Source: Pseudoroseicyclus aestuarii
Lineage (GTDB): Bacteria > Pseudomonadota > Alphaproteobacteria > Rhodobacterales > Rhodobacteraceae
Assembly: GCF_003217255.1 (NCBI RefSeq)
Contig: NZ_QJTE01000002.1
Location: 558,001-622,000, forward strand
Direction of reading: 5' to 3'
DNA: 64,000 nucleotides
Part shown: piece by piece, positions 53,617-62,639 of the stretch
Position numbering within the stretch: the first letter of the stretch is position 1
Layout: every line of letters starts with the position of its first letter
Position numbers and translations under genes: made by a program
Notes under the pieces: model-generated
Databases searched by the model: none
What the model was told of the DNA's origin: nothing
The model's input: only the letters and a program-made list of their open reading frames with translations

Positions 53617-54017
53617 GTCGGTCTGTCTCTTCGGTCTGTGGGGGTCATTTCCGCTCGCACCATGCAGCGGCGTGGCTCGGTCAGTGCTGATCTTCAGTCG
53701 TTTGCCGTCTTTTACGGGACCGTCAGGATGATCGACGCCCGGAAAGGCTAGGATAGCCCCGAAAACGACTCAAGACGATTCGCGGCCCGCGTGCATCGCT
53801 GCAGTCGCACGCCGGGACTGGCCGGCGCCGGCGCGCTGGTGCAGGGTGGCCTGCGCAAAAGAGGCTCGTGATGACAGGCAGATCCCGCATTCTTCATGCC
53901 CGCAGACCCGGCGGCGCGCCTTGCCGCGACCGCCTGGCCCGGACCTCGCGCGGTTTGCATGACGAAAACGTGACCCTGACGCGGGGCGCTTGCGCAGCCC
54001 GCCGGCGGGGTTGAGCC
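53617..54017. other. 401-bp intergenic region between csp and nadD
   Basis: The divergent csp and nadD starts share this stretch. The csp-proximal half (53617-53800) is less GC-rich than its surroundings and includes TTTTACGGGACCG, likely promoter and 5' leader for csp. The nadD-proximal half is GC-rich with an inverted GCCGGCGCCGGC (53831-53842). I see no coding pattern, tRNA or recognised riboswitch. Confidence 0.4.
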
Positions 54018-54677
54018 ATGCGCAGGGGGTTTCCCGTGGCGCGTGCGGGGCAGTCGGTGGGGCTGCTGGGCGGATCCTTCGATCCGGCGCACGAGGGGCA
54101 CGTGCAGATCACGCTCGCGGCGCTGCAGCGCCTGCGGCTGGACCGGGTCTGGTGGCTGGTCAGCCCGGGCAACCCGCTCAAGCCGCGGGGGCCGGCGCCC
54201 ATGGAGGAGCGCATCGCCGCGGCGCGCGCGGTCATGCGCCACCCGCGGGTCGCCGTCACGGATATCGAGGCGCGGATCGGCACGCGCTACACCGCGCAGA
54301 CGCTGCGGCGGCTGCAGCAGCTGTATCCCGGCGTCGATTTCGTCTGGATGATGGGCTCGGACAACCTCGTGCAGCTGCACCGCTGGCAGGACTGGCGGCA
54401 GATCATGGATACGGTGCCGGCCTGCGTCTTCGCCCGGCCGGGCACGCGGCTCTCGGCCAGGCTCAGCCGGGCGGCGCGGGTCTATCGCGGCGCGCGCCTG
54501 CCCGCCCATGCGGCAGAGCGTCTGGTCCGCGCCGCGCCGCCGGCCTGGGCCTATCTGAACCTGCCGCTGAACCCCGCCTCCTCGACCGAGATTCGCGCGC
54601 GCGAGGCCATCGCTCGCAGCCGCGGTCCCGAGGCCGTGAAGCCACTGGCCGTTGCCGCCGGTGATGCGGCTGACTAA
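54018..54677 (+). CDS. nadD: Nicotinate-nucleotide adenylyltransferase
   Basis: A 219-residue enzyme of NAD synthesis that adenylates nicotinate mononucleotide. The signature [23 protein letters not shown] (GGSFDPxHxGH) and the C-terminal [11 protein letters not shown] are both present. [12 protein letters not shown] and [18 protein letters not shown] are typical. The next gene starts just after it. Confidence 0.95.
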   Translation: MRRGFPVARAGQSVGLLGGSFDPAHEGHVQITLAALQRLRLDRVWWLVSPGNPLKPRGPAPMEERIAAARAVMRHPRVAVTDIEARIGTRYTAQTLRRLQQLYPGVDFVWMMGSDNLVQLHRWQDWRQIMDTVPACVFARPGTRLSARLSRAARVYRGARLPAHAAERLVRAAPPAWAYLNLPLNPASSTEIRAREAIARSRGPEAVKPLAVAAGDAAD

Positions 54678-54714
54678 CCTGCGCCGCAAGACCAAGACCG
54701 AAAGGGCAGGCAGA

Positions 54715-56352
54715 GTGGCGGCAGGCAGCAGGATCACCCGGCGGGCGTTACTGGCGGGGGGCATCGGCAGCATCGCCGGCGCGGCCCTGGCCGAGGGCCC
54801 GCTGCGCAGCCTGCGCCCCATGGCGCGCAGCGGCGCGGCGCCCGCGATTTCCACCGGCCCTGTCGTCACGGATCTGCGCCCGCAGGCGCGGCTGTCGCTG
54901 GCCGGCATCATCGAGGAGGCGCGGCTGTCGGGCGCGACCTCGGTCGCCGTGGCCGACAGCAACACGGGCCGCATCCTCGACGCCCATGCCGATACCCTGC
55001 GCCTGCCGCCCGCCAGCGTGACCAAGGCGCTGACGACGCTTTACGCCATCGACGCGCTGGGCGCGGATCACCGCTTCGCCACCCGGCTGATCGGCACCGG
55101 TCCGATCAATGGCGGCGTGCTCGAAGGGGATCTCGTGCTTTCGGGCGGCGGCGATCCGACGCTGACGACGGACGATCTGGGCGCGATGGCGCAGGCGCTG
55201 CGCGATGCGGGCGTGGCGCAGGTGCAGGGCGCCTTCCGCGTCTGGGGCGGCGCGATCGAGGGCCGGCGCGAGATCGATCCCCAGCAGCTGCCGCACCTTG
55301 GCTACAACCCCGCCGTCTCGGGGCTGAACCTCAATTTCAACCGCGTGCATTTCGAATGGGCGCGGCAGGGCGGCGATTGGCGCGTGACGATGGACGCCCG
55401 CGCCAGCCAGTACCGCCCCGAGGTGCGCAGCAGCCGGATGACCGTCGCCGACCGCAGCACCCCGGTCTATACCTACCGGGACGTCGAGGGGGTCGATACA
55501 TGGACCGTGGCCTCCGGCGCGCTGGGCACCGGCGGATCGCGCTGGCTGCCGGTGCGCAACCCCGCGCTCTACGCGGGCGAGGTGCTGCGGGTACTGGCGC
55601 TGGCGCAGGGCCTCGACCTGCCCGAGCCGCAGGTGCAGGACACCGCGCCCGAGGGCGCCACGCTGGCCGAGCATATGTCCCAGCCGCTTGCCCCGATGCT
55701 CGAGGAGATGCTGCTCTATTCCACCAACCTCACGGCGGAATGCATCGGCCTTGCCGCCAGCGCCGCGCGCGCCGGGGTGCCGCAGGGGCAGGCGGCCTCG
55801 GCCGGGATGATGAACGACTGGCTGCGAGAGGTCTTCGGGGCCGAGGCGCGCTTCGTCGATCATTCGGGCCTTGGCCAGGCCTCGCGCATCAGCGCGGCGC
55901 AGATGGTCACGATCCTTGCGACGGATCGGGCCAAGCGCGACCTGCGCCCGCTTCTGAAGTACATCACGCTGATCGACGGGCAGGGAGAGGCGCTGGCCAC
56001 CCCGCCGGGCATCGTGCAGGCCAAGACCGGCACGCTGAACTTCGTCAGCGCGCTGGCGGGCTACGAGCGGACACGCGACGGCGTCGACCTGGCCTTTGCC
56101 ATCTTCAGCGGCGATCCCGAGCGGCGGCAGGCAGCCTACGAGGCGGGGGACGAGATCCCCGAGGGCGCGCGCGGCTGGAACGGGCGGGCCAAGTGGATGC
56201 AGCAGCGGCTGCTCCAGCGCTGGGGCTTCGCCTTCTCGCAGCGCGCCGCCGAGATCGAGGATGCGGCGCAGGGCGCGAGCCTCGTCGATCTGCCGGCCGA
56301 CCCGCCCGCCGCGTTGCTGGAGGACGACAGCGACCTGCGCGGCGGCGACTGA
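54715..56352 (+). CDS. dacB: D-alanyl-D-alanine carboxypeptidase/endopeptidase (PBP4, DacB type)
   Basis: A 545-residue exported serine enzyme trimming peptidoglycan peptides. After a signal with SRITRRALLAGGIG (Tat-like twin arginine) it has the three class C motifs: PPASVTKAL (SxxK), LYSTNLTAE (SxN) and VQAKTGTLNF (KTG). GTG 54715 has AGGGCAGG just upstream; ATG 54664 inside the nadD gene is an alternative that gives an odd N-terminus. Confidence 0.9.
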   Translation: MAAGSRITRRALLAGGIGSIAGAALAEGPLRSLRPMARSGAAPAISTGPVVTDLRPQARLSLAGIIEEARLSGATSVAVADSNTGRILDAHADTLRLPPASVTKALTTLYAIDALGADHRFATRLIGTGPINGGVLEGDLVLSGGGDPTLTTDDLGAMAQALRDAGVAQVQGAFRVWGGAIEGRREIDPQQLPHLGYNPAVSGLNLNFNRVHFEWARQGGDWRVTMDARASQYRPEVRSSRMTVADRSTPVYTYRDVEGVDTWTVASGALGTGGSRWLPVRNPALYAGEVLRVLALAQGLDLPEPQVQDTAPEGATLAEHMSQPLAPMLEEMLLYSTNLTAECIGLAASAARAGVPQGQAASAGMMNDWLREVFGAEARFVDHSGLGQASRISAAQMVTILATDRAKRDLRPLLKYITLIDGQGEALATPPGIVQAKTGTLNFVSALAGYERTRDGVDLAFAIFSGDPERRQAAYEAGDEIPEGARGWNGRAKWMQQRLLQRWGFAFSQRAAEIEDAAQGASLVDLPADPPAALLEDDSDLRGGD

Positions 56353-56466
56353 CGGCGGGCCTCTAAGGGCGGCGTGGACGGGTAGTGGGGGAACGTTTGC
56401 CCCGCGAAAATCGTTTGCATTTGTCCCTTGGCACGCCGGCCCTCGGATGCCCCAAGGAGACGTCCG

Positions 56467-57540
56467 TTGGTCCAAGCCCATATCAACCGCATCGCCACAG
56501 CCGTGCCCGATCACCAGGTGCACGACTATTTCCTGGCCTTCGCCGCGGCCAATCTGCGTGCCACCCCGCGCGAGCAGGCGACCTACCTGAAGATGGCCGC
56601 CCGCTCGGGCATCGAGCGGCGCTATTCCTGCATCCACCCCAGCCCCGACCCCGAGGGACCCACAGTGGATGTGGACGGCTTCTTCCCGCGCGGCGCCTTT
56701 CCCGCGACCAGCGCACGGATGGATTTCTATGAGCGACATGCCGGCGATCTGGCGATGCGGGCCATCGAGGCGCTGGACCTTGGCGCCGGGGCTGCGGGGA
56801 TCACCCACCTCGTCGTCGCCAGCTGCACCGGCATGGCGGCGCCGGGCCTCGATCTGGAGATCGTGCATCGCGCCGGGCTGAACCCCTCGGTCGAGCGGAC
56901 GCTGATCGGCTTCATGGGGTGCTATGCCGCGATCAACGCGCTGAAATACGCCCATCACGTCGTCCGGTCCGAGCCCAAGGCCCGCGTCCTCGTCGTGAAC
57001 TGCGAGCTTTGCACGCTGCATCTGAAGGAAACCCGCGACCTCGAGCAACTGCTGACCTTCAGCATCTGGGGTGACGGCGCCTCCGCCGCGCTGGTGACGG
57101 CAGAGCCGCAGGGCATCGCGCTGGACGGCTTCCACGCGTTGCTGGCCCGCGCGGGGCGCGAGTTGATGACATGGTCCGTGCGCGACGACGGCTTCGACAT
57201 GGTGCTGTCGGGGCAGGTGCCGGGCGCGGTGCGGCAGGTGCTGGGTGAGAACCGGGAGGCCTTTCTCGGCGGGCGCGAGCCCGATCAGATCGCGCTCTGG
57301 GCGGTGCATCCGGGCGGGCGGTCGGTGCTGGACGCGGTGGAGCGGGTGCTGGACCTGCCGAAGACGGCGCTGGACCCCTCGCGCCGGGTGCTGCGCGAGA
57401 ATGGCAACATGTCCTCTGCCACGGTGATGTTCGTGCTTGCAGCGATGCTTCGGGACGGTCGCGCAGGGGAGGCCGGCTGCGGCATGGCCTTCGGGCCGGG
57501 GCTGACGGCCGAGACCATGACCTTCCACATGGCCGCCTGA
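56467..57540 (+). CDS. Type III polyketide synthase (chalcone/stilbene-synthase-like)
   Basis: A 357-residue homodimeric ketosynthase. The catalytic triad is intact: Cys120 in VVASCTGMAAPG, His281 in WAVHPGGRSVL and Asn314 in ENGNMSSATVMF. GFMGCYAAINAL is another family block. Enzymes of this class condense acyl-CoA with malonyl-CoA to pyrones, resorcinols or phloroglucinols. TTG 56467 is the start: AAGGAG (56454-56459) lies 7 bp before it and no ATG fits. The stop shares a base with the methyltransferase ATG. Confidence 0.92.
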   Translation: MVQAHINRIATAVPDHQVHDYFLAFAAANLRATPREQATYLKMAARSGIERRYSCIHPSPDPEGPTVDVDGFFPRGAFPATSARMDFYERHAGDLAMRAIEALDLGAGAAGITHLVVASCTGMAAPGLDLEIVHRAGLNPSVERTLIGFMGCYAAINALKYAHHVVRSEPKARVLVVNCELCTLHLKETRDLEQLLTFSIWGDGASAALVTAEPQGIALDGFHALLARAGRELMTWSVRDDGFDMVLSGQVPGAVRQVLGENREAFLGGREPDQIALWAVHPGGRSVLDAVERVLDLPKTALDPSRRVLRENGNMSSATVMFVLAAMLRDGRAGEAGCGMAFGPGLTAETMTFHMAA

Positions 57541-58232
57541 TGGCCAGCCTCGCCGCCCGCAGGCTGACACCCGAGAGGCTGGACGATCTGCCGCCCTCCG
57601 ATCCGGCCGCGCGGGCCTCGCGCCGGGACCTGCGGCGGATCAACGCGCTGATGGCGCAAGGGAAAATCGGGGCGGACCTCGTGCGCGCCCATGCCGCCAC
57701 GCCGCCGCGCCGCATCGCCGACCTCGGCTGCGGCGACGGTACCGGGGCGCTGCGGCTGCTGCGCCGGCTGGGCCGCGCGCCCGAGGGCGGGACGCTTGTC
57801 CTTACCGACCGGCAGCCGGTGGTGACCTCGGCGGCGCTGGACCCCTTGGCCGCGCTGGGCTGGCAGGTAGACGTCGTGGCGGCGGATGTCTTCGACTACC
57901 TGGACGCGGGCGGGCGGCACGACCTGATCGTTACCAACCTCTTCCTGCATCATTTCGAGGGGCCGGAGCTGACCCGGCTGCTGCATGCTGTGGCCGGCGC
58001 CAGTGATCTTTTCGTCGCGACCGAGCCGCTGCGCAGCCGCCTCGCCCTCTGGCCCAGCGCGCTGCTGGGCCTGATCGGGGCCAATGGCGTCACCCGCCAC
58101 GATGCCCGTGTCAGCGTCGAGGCCGGCTTTCGCGGGCAGGAGATGTCGGACCTCTGGCCCGGCACGCCGCTGGCCGAGGGGCGGCGCGGCGCCTTTACCC
58201 AAGGCTTCGCCGGAAGGGGGCTGCATGGCTGA
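57540..58232 (+). CDS. Class I SAM-dependent methyltransferase in PKS operon
   Basis: A 230-residue protein with SAM-binding motif I IADLGCGDGTGALRLLRRLG, motif II around LVLTDRQPVV and the post-motif HDLIVTNLFLHHFEG. It follows the polyketide synthase with a TGATG overlap and overlaps the flavoprotein gene by 8 bp. By analogy with srsB of Streptomyces griseus it probably O- or C-methylates the polyketide product; that is inference from the operon. Confidence 0.88.
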   Translation: MASLAARRLTPERLDDLPPSDPAARASRRDLRRINALMAQGKIGADLVRAHAATPPRRIADLGCGDGTGALRLLRRLGRAPEGGTLVLTDRQPVVTSAALDPLAALGWQVDVVAADVFDYLDAGGRHDLIVTNLFLHHFEGPELTRLLHAVAGASDLFVATEPLRSRLALWPSALLGLIGANGVTRHDARVSVEAGFRGQEMSDLWPGTPLAEGRRGAFTQGFAGRGLHG

Positions 58233-59409
58233 CGCCATCGTCATCGGCGGCGGCCCTTCGGGCGGCGCGGCGGCCATCGCGCTTGCAGCACAGGGCCGGG
58301 AGGTGGTGCTGATCGAGAAGGCGGCCTTCCCGCGCCGCAAGGTCTGCGGCGAGTTCCTGTCGGCCACCAGCCTGCCGGTCCTCGCGGATCTGGGCATTGG
58401 CGCGGATTGGGCCGCGCAGGCTGGGCCGGAGGTGCGGCGGCTGGCCCTTTTTGCCGGGCGCCGCACCGTCGAGGCGCCGATGCCGGGCGGGCAGGGCTAT
58501 GGCCGTGCGCTGGGCCGCGACGTGCTGGACGAGATGCTTCTGGACCGCGCCCGGGCGCTGGGGGTTCAGGTCCTGCAGCCCGAGCGGGCGGAGCGCATCG
58601 CGCGGGAGGGCACGATGGGCGTGGTCACGACCGCCTCGGGTGCCGCGCTGCGCGCCCCGCTGATCGTCGCCGCCCATGGCAGCTGGGAGCGGGGCGGCCT
58701 GCCCAGCCACCTGCCCAAGCAGCACGCGCCGGGCGACCTGATGGGGTTCAAGGCGCATTTCCACGCGGCGCGGCTGGCGCCCGACCTGATGCCGCTGCTC
58801 GCCTTTCGCGGCGGCTTCGGCGGAATGGTCTGGGCCGATGCGGGGCGGATGTCGGTCTCCTGCTGCATCAGGCGGGACGTGCTGGCAGAGGTGCGCCGGC
58901 CCGGCGAGGCCGCGGGAGAGACGCTTGAACGGCACCTGATCGCCGAATGCCGCGGCGTCGCCGAGGTGCTGGAGGGCGCGCAGCGGATCGGGCCCTGGCT
59001 GGCCGCCGGACCGATCCGCCCGGGCCTGCGCCCGGGGTTCGAGGAGGGCATTTTCCGCGTCGGCAACCTTGCCGGGGAGGCGCATCCCGTCGTGGCCGAG
59101 GGCATCGCCATGGCCGTGCAATCGGGCTGGATGCTCGCGCGCGCGCTGGAGGGGGCGGCGCTGGAGGATCCGGCGGCGCTGGCGGCGGCGGGCGCGGCCT
59201 ATGAGCGGGCCTGGCGGCGGCAGTTCGCGGGGCGCATCCGTGCGGCGGCGCTGTTTTCTGCCTTGACGATGCACCCCTCGATCAGCGCGCCGCTGGCGGG
59301 CGTGGTGGCGCGGGCGCCTTGGGTGCTGACGCAGGGCGCGCGGCTGAGCGGCAAGACGCGGGCGATCCGGCCCCCGCGATCGGGGCGGGTCGCGGGAGAG
59401 TCTTTCTAG
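58225..59409 (+). CDS. FAD-dependent oxidoreductase/monooxygenase in PKS operon
   Basis: A 394-residue flavoprotein starting MADAIVIGGGPSGGAAAIALAAQGREVVLIEK, the GxGxxG FAD site. FRVGNLAGEAHPVVAEGIAMAVQSGWMLARAL is the GD/DG-like second FAD motif of the geranylgeranyl reductase/hydroxylase group. ATG 58225 overlaps the methyltransferase gene. It likely hydroxylates or oxidises the methylated polyketide (compare SrsC), which could give a quinone. Confidence 0.87.
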   Translation: MADAIVIGGGPSGGAAAIALAAQGREVVLIEKAAFPRRKVCGEFLSATSLPVLADLGIGADWAAQAGPEVRRLALFAGRRTVEAPMPGGQGYGRALGRDVLDEMLLDRARALGVQVLQPERAERIAREGTMGVVTTASGAALRAPLIVAAHGSWERGGLPSHLPKQHAPGDLMGFKAHFHAARLAPDLMPLLAFRGGFGGMVWADAGRMSVSCCIRRDVLAEVRRPGEAAGETLERHLIAECRGVAEVLEGAQRIGPWLAAGPIRPGLRPGFEEGIFRVGNLAGEAHPVVAEGIAMAVQSGWMLARALEGAALEDPAALAAAGAAYERAWRRQFAGRIRAAALFSALTMHPSISAPLAGVVARAPWVLTQGARLSGKTRAIRPPRSGRVAGESF

Positions 59410-59469
59410 GCGGCGCGGGGCGCGCCGCGCAGGGGGCGCTGCCCCCTGGGGCCTGCGGCCCTACCCCCG

Positions 59470-59489
59470 GGATATTTGCCAAGAGAAGA
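59470..59489 (-). repeat. Dispersed repeat core, copy 3 (inverted)
   Basis: The reverse complement reads TTCTCTTGGCAAATATCC preceded by TC, between the convergent flavoprotein and TerB-like genes. Before it lies a palindromic CAGGGGGCGCTGCCCCCTG (59430-59448), again a GC hairpin beside an AT-rich core. Confidence 0.75.
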
Positions 59490-59500
59490 GGGGGCGCGGC

Positions 59501-59920
59501 TTACAGCGTCATGTGGCGGGCGCGCGCGCCGCGTTCGATGGCGGCGGCATGCAGGCGGTCGATCTCGAGCTCGTAGCGGATTTCCTCGAGCATGCGGCCC
59601 TCGCCCTCGGTGACGGTGCCGTCGGAGGCCGCGACATCGCAGGAGAGCGCATAGGCTGTCTCGAAGAGCCGTTCGGGCAGCGCCTCGCGGATCAGGCCGA
59701 AGAGCGCGTCGAGGCCATCTTCCTGCTCGAGCAGGTCGAAGACGAGGTCGGCGACGGGGCGCATGTGATCGGCGTCGTAATCGGCGAAGACCGGCAGGTG
59801 ATTGACGATGGTGGTGATGCGCACGAGCTCGGCGGTGCGGATCGTCTCGTCCGCGGCCGAGACGGCGATCATCAGCGCGCAGAGCGCGTCCTGGGCGGTC
59901 AGCGAGGCCGTGTCGTTCAT
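59501..59920 (-). CDS. TerB-family tellurite-resistance-like protein
   Basis: A 139-residue helical acidic protein starting MNDTASLTAQDALCALMIAVSAADETIRTAELVRI. LPERLFETAYALSCDVAASDGTVTEGEGRMLEEIRYELEID carries the TerB acidic, metal-binding-like pattern. TerB-like proteins are linked to tellurite resistance and membrane stress but no ter cluster is nearby. GGGAG precedes ATG 59920. The open frame upstream is antisense to lysS. Confidence 0.85.
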   Translation of the reverse strand: MNDTASLTAQDALCALMIAVSAADETIRTAELVRITTIVNHLPVFADYDADHMRPVADLVFDLLEQEDGLDALFGLIREALPERLFETAYALSCDVAASDGTVTEGEGRMLEEIRYELEIDRLHAAAIERGARARHMTL

Positions 59921-60061
59921 GGCGCGTCTCCCGGTCTGCGCGATCTTACCCGGGTTTACGGGCAGCGGGCCCGCCCGGCAAGCCGCGGCGCGGGCCTGCC
60001 GGATTGACGCGCGGCCGCGCCGGGGCCTAGAAGTCCGCGGTTTTTGAAGGAGTGCTGCACG

Positions 60062-61636
60062 ATGGCCGATCTGCGCGACGTGGCGATGACGAGCAAGGCC
60101 TGGCCCTTCGAGGAGGCGCGCGCGCTGCTCAAGCGCTACGACAAGGCCCCGCCGGAAAAGGGCCACGTGCTGTTCGAGACGGGCTACGGCCCCTCGGGGC
60201 TGCCGCATATGGGCACCTTCGGCGAGGTGCTGCGCACCACGATGATCCGCCGCGCCTTCGAGGTGATCTCGGAGATCCCGACGCGGCTGATCTGCTTCTC
60301 GGACGACATGGACGGCATGCGCAAGGTGCCCGAGAACGTGCCGAACCAGCAGATGATGCAGGAGAACCTGCAGCGCCCGCTGACGGATGTGCCCGATCCC
60401 TTCGGCACCCACGACAGCTTTGGCGGGCACAACAACGCGATGCTGCGCCGGTTCCTGGACGAATTCGGCTTCGAGTACGAATTCGTCAGCGCGACGGAGT
60501 TCTACCGCTCGGGCCGCTTCGACGAGACGCTGCGCCGCGCGGCCGAGAAATACGACGAGATCATGCAGGTCATGCTCGCCAGCCTGCGCGAGGAGCGGCA
60601 GCAGAGCTACTCCTGCTTCCTGCCGATCCACCCCGAGACGGGGCGCGTCCTTTACGTGCCGATCAAACATGTCGACCCGAAGGAGGCGACCGTCACTTTC
60701 GACGACGAGGAGGGGCGCGAATGGACCCTTCCGGTCACGGGCGGCAACGTGAAGCTGCAGTGGAAGCCGGACTTCAGCGCCCGCTGGGCCGCGCTGGGCG
60801 TCGATTTCGAGATGTACGGCAAGGACCACGCCGCCAATACGCCGCTTTACGACAAGATGTGCCGCATCCTTGGTGGGCGGGCGCCGAACCACTTTACCTA
60901 CGAGTTGTTCCTTGACGATCTCGGGCAGAAGATCAGCAAGTCCAAGGGCAACGGCCTGACGATGGACGAATGGCTGACCTACGCGGGCACCGACTCCTTG
61001 AGCTACTTCATGTACCTCAAGCCCAAGACCGCCAAGCGGCTGCATTTCGACGTGATCCCGAAGATGGTAGACGAATACCACCAGCAAGTCCGCGCCTTCG
61101 AGGGGCAGGACGAGAAGGCGCGTCTGGCCAACCCGGCCTGGCACATCCACCGCGGCAACGTCCCGGCAAGCGACATGGTCGTGCCGTTCCAGATGCTGCT
61201 GAACCTCGCCACCGTGGCGGGGGCCGAGGACAAGGAAACGCTCTGGGGCTTCATCCGCCGCTATGCGCCCGAGGCCTCGCCCGAGACGCATCCGGGGCTG
61301 GACGGCGCCGCCGCGCGAGCCGTGCGCTATTACAATGACCGGGTGAAGCCGACGCGGACAGTGCGCCAGCCCGACGAGAAGGAGCGTGCCGCGCTTGAGG
61401 ATCTGGCGCAGCGCCTGCGGGGCTGGGACGAGGCGCCGGACCCCGAGGCGCTGCAATCCATGGTCTTCGCCGTCGGCAAGGAGCACGGGTTCGAGCCGCT
61501 GCGCGACTGGTTCAAGGCGCTTTACGAGGTGCTGCTGGGCGCCAGTGAAGGGCCGCGCTTCGGCGGCTTCATCGCGCTTTACGGCGTCGCGCCCACGGCC
61601 GAGCTGATCGAGGCGGCGCTGACCCGCGAGGGCTGA
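60062..61636 (+). CDS. lysS: Lysine--tRNA ligase, class I (LysK type)
   Basis: A 524-residue class I LysRS, the archaeal/alphaproteobacterial form unrelated to the common class II enzyme. GYGPSGLPHMGTFGE is its HIGH-like motif and GQKISKSKGNGLTMDEW its KMSKS loop. ATG 60062 follows GAAGGAG at 9 bp; an upstream ATG at 60044 lies too close to the ribosome binding site. Essential unless a class II copy exists elsewhere. Confidence 0.95.
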   Translation: MADLRDVAMTSKAWPFEEARALLKRYDKAPPEKGHVLFETGYGPSGLPHMGTFGEVLRTTMIRRAFEVISEIPTRLICFSDDMDGMRKVPENVPNQQMMQENLQRPLTDVPDPFGTHDSFGGHNNAMLRRFLDEFGFEYEFVSATEFYRSGRFDETLRRAAEKYDEIMQVMLASLREERQQSYSCFLPIHPETGRVLYVPIKHVDPKEATVTFDDEEGREWTLPVTGGNVKLQWKPDFSARWAALGVDFEMYGKDHAANTPLYDKMCRILGGRAPNHFTYELFLDDLGQKISKSKGNGLTMDEWLTYAGTDSLSYFMYLKPKTAKRLHFDVIPKMVDEYHQQVRAFEGQDEKARLANPAWHIHRGNVPASDMVVPFQMLLNLATVAGAEDKETLWGFIRRYAPEASPETHPGLDGAAARAVRYYNDRVKPTRTVRQPDEKERAALEDLAQRLRGWDEAPDPEALQSMVFAVGKEHGFEPLRDWFKALYEVLLGASEGPRFGGFIALYGVAPTAELIEAALTREG

Positions 61637-61645
61637 GGCGCAGCG

Positions 61646-62545
61646 TCAAGCCGTCTCGGCGGACCTGTCGCGCAGCTTCCACAGCCGCTTCCAACGAGCG
61701 GCGAGAGCCTCGGGGCTTTCGGCCAGAAGGCGCGGGCCTAGGGCAAATGCGCGCTCCTCGATCAGGGCGCGCTCGTCCCAGACCGCCTGCATCAGGGCCT
61801 GCTTCGGGCCATCGGCCAACTCGGCCTGCCGCAGGCGCGGCTCGAAGGCGTCGAGGTCGTGGTGCTGACCCAGCAGGTCGGCCAGGGTTCTGGCGGCCTT
61901 GCGGTGGCTCTTCATCCCCTCGGGCCAGAGGAGGGACAGAAGCCGCGTGTGGTACCAGTGGTCCTTCACGCGCTTGCGCCAGTCGTGCAGCGCCTCGGCG
62001 TCGCGGCTGCGCTCGGCCTGGCGCATGGCGGTTTGCGCCCGCTCGTAGGACCGCGCCAGCCCCGGCTCGATGGCGGACCAGCCCTTCGGCTTGATGTGCC
62101 AGTGCGCGGCACTGTCGTGGATGTCCTGAAGGGCGCCGCGGAAGCGGTCGATCCGCTCCTCGATATCGGCGGTGCCATCTGCGGCCTCGCGATCCTCGGT
62201 CAGCTGCCGGCGCAGGGGCGTCAACCTACGGCGGTCCAGCCGGTCGGCATGGGCCGCCGAGACACGCTCGAAGGTTTCGAGCAGGACGGCGCGGTCGCGC
62301 TGGCTGGACAGCAGGCGTCCTGCCTCGCGCAGATGGTCGTTCTGCGCCTTGTAGTCCGAAAAGCCTCCGCGGATCAGGCGCAGCAGACCCCGCGTCTTCT
62401 TCACCGCTTTGCGCGCCTCGTGCACCGCGGCATGGGGATCAGTCGGCGCCTCCAGCCCCGCGACGGCTGCGGACAGCTCTTCGCGGGCGATGCGGCGGGC
62501 ACCCTCGGCGAGGCTGGGGTCGGTCGGGGCGAAGCGGTAACTCAT
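61646..62545 (-). CDS. CHAD-domain protein (polyphosphate-associated)
   Basis: A 299-residue helical protein. The conserved histidine helix VHEARKAVKKTRGLLRLIR and the later LHDWRKRVKDHWYHTRLL are CHAD repeats with basic faces that bind polyphosphate. CHAD proteins often localise to polyP granules. It lacks a fused CYTH/ThTPase domain. ATG 62545 is preferred over 62554. It is divergent from ychF. Confidence 0.88.
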   Translation of the reverse strand: MSYRFAPTDPSLAEGARRIAREELSAAVAGLEAPTDPHAAVHEARKAVKKTRGLLRLIRGGFSDYKAQNDHLREAGRLLSSQRDRAVLLETFERVSAAHADRLDRRRLTPLRRQLTEDREAADGTADIEERIDRFRGALQDIHDSAAHWHIKPKGWSAIEPGLARSYERAQTAMRQAERSRDAEALHDWRKRVKDHWYHTRLLSLLWPEGMKSHRKAARTLADLLGQHHDLDAFEPRLRQAELADGPKQALMQAVWDERALIEERAFALGPRLLAESPEALAARWKRLWKLRDRSAETA

Positions 62546-62639
62546 CCTCCTCAACCGGCTGCGGCGCGGCGGGGTTCCCGCAAGGCTTGCGCCGGGGCAG
62601 GGGCGGGGATAGGACGCAGCGGCTTTTCAGGAGGGCGCT

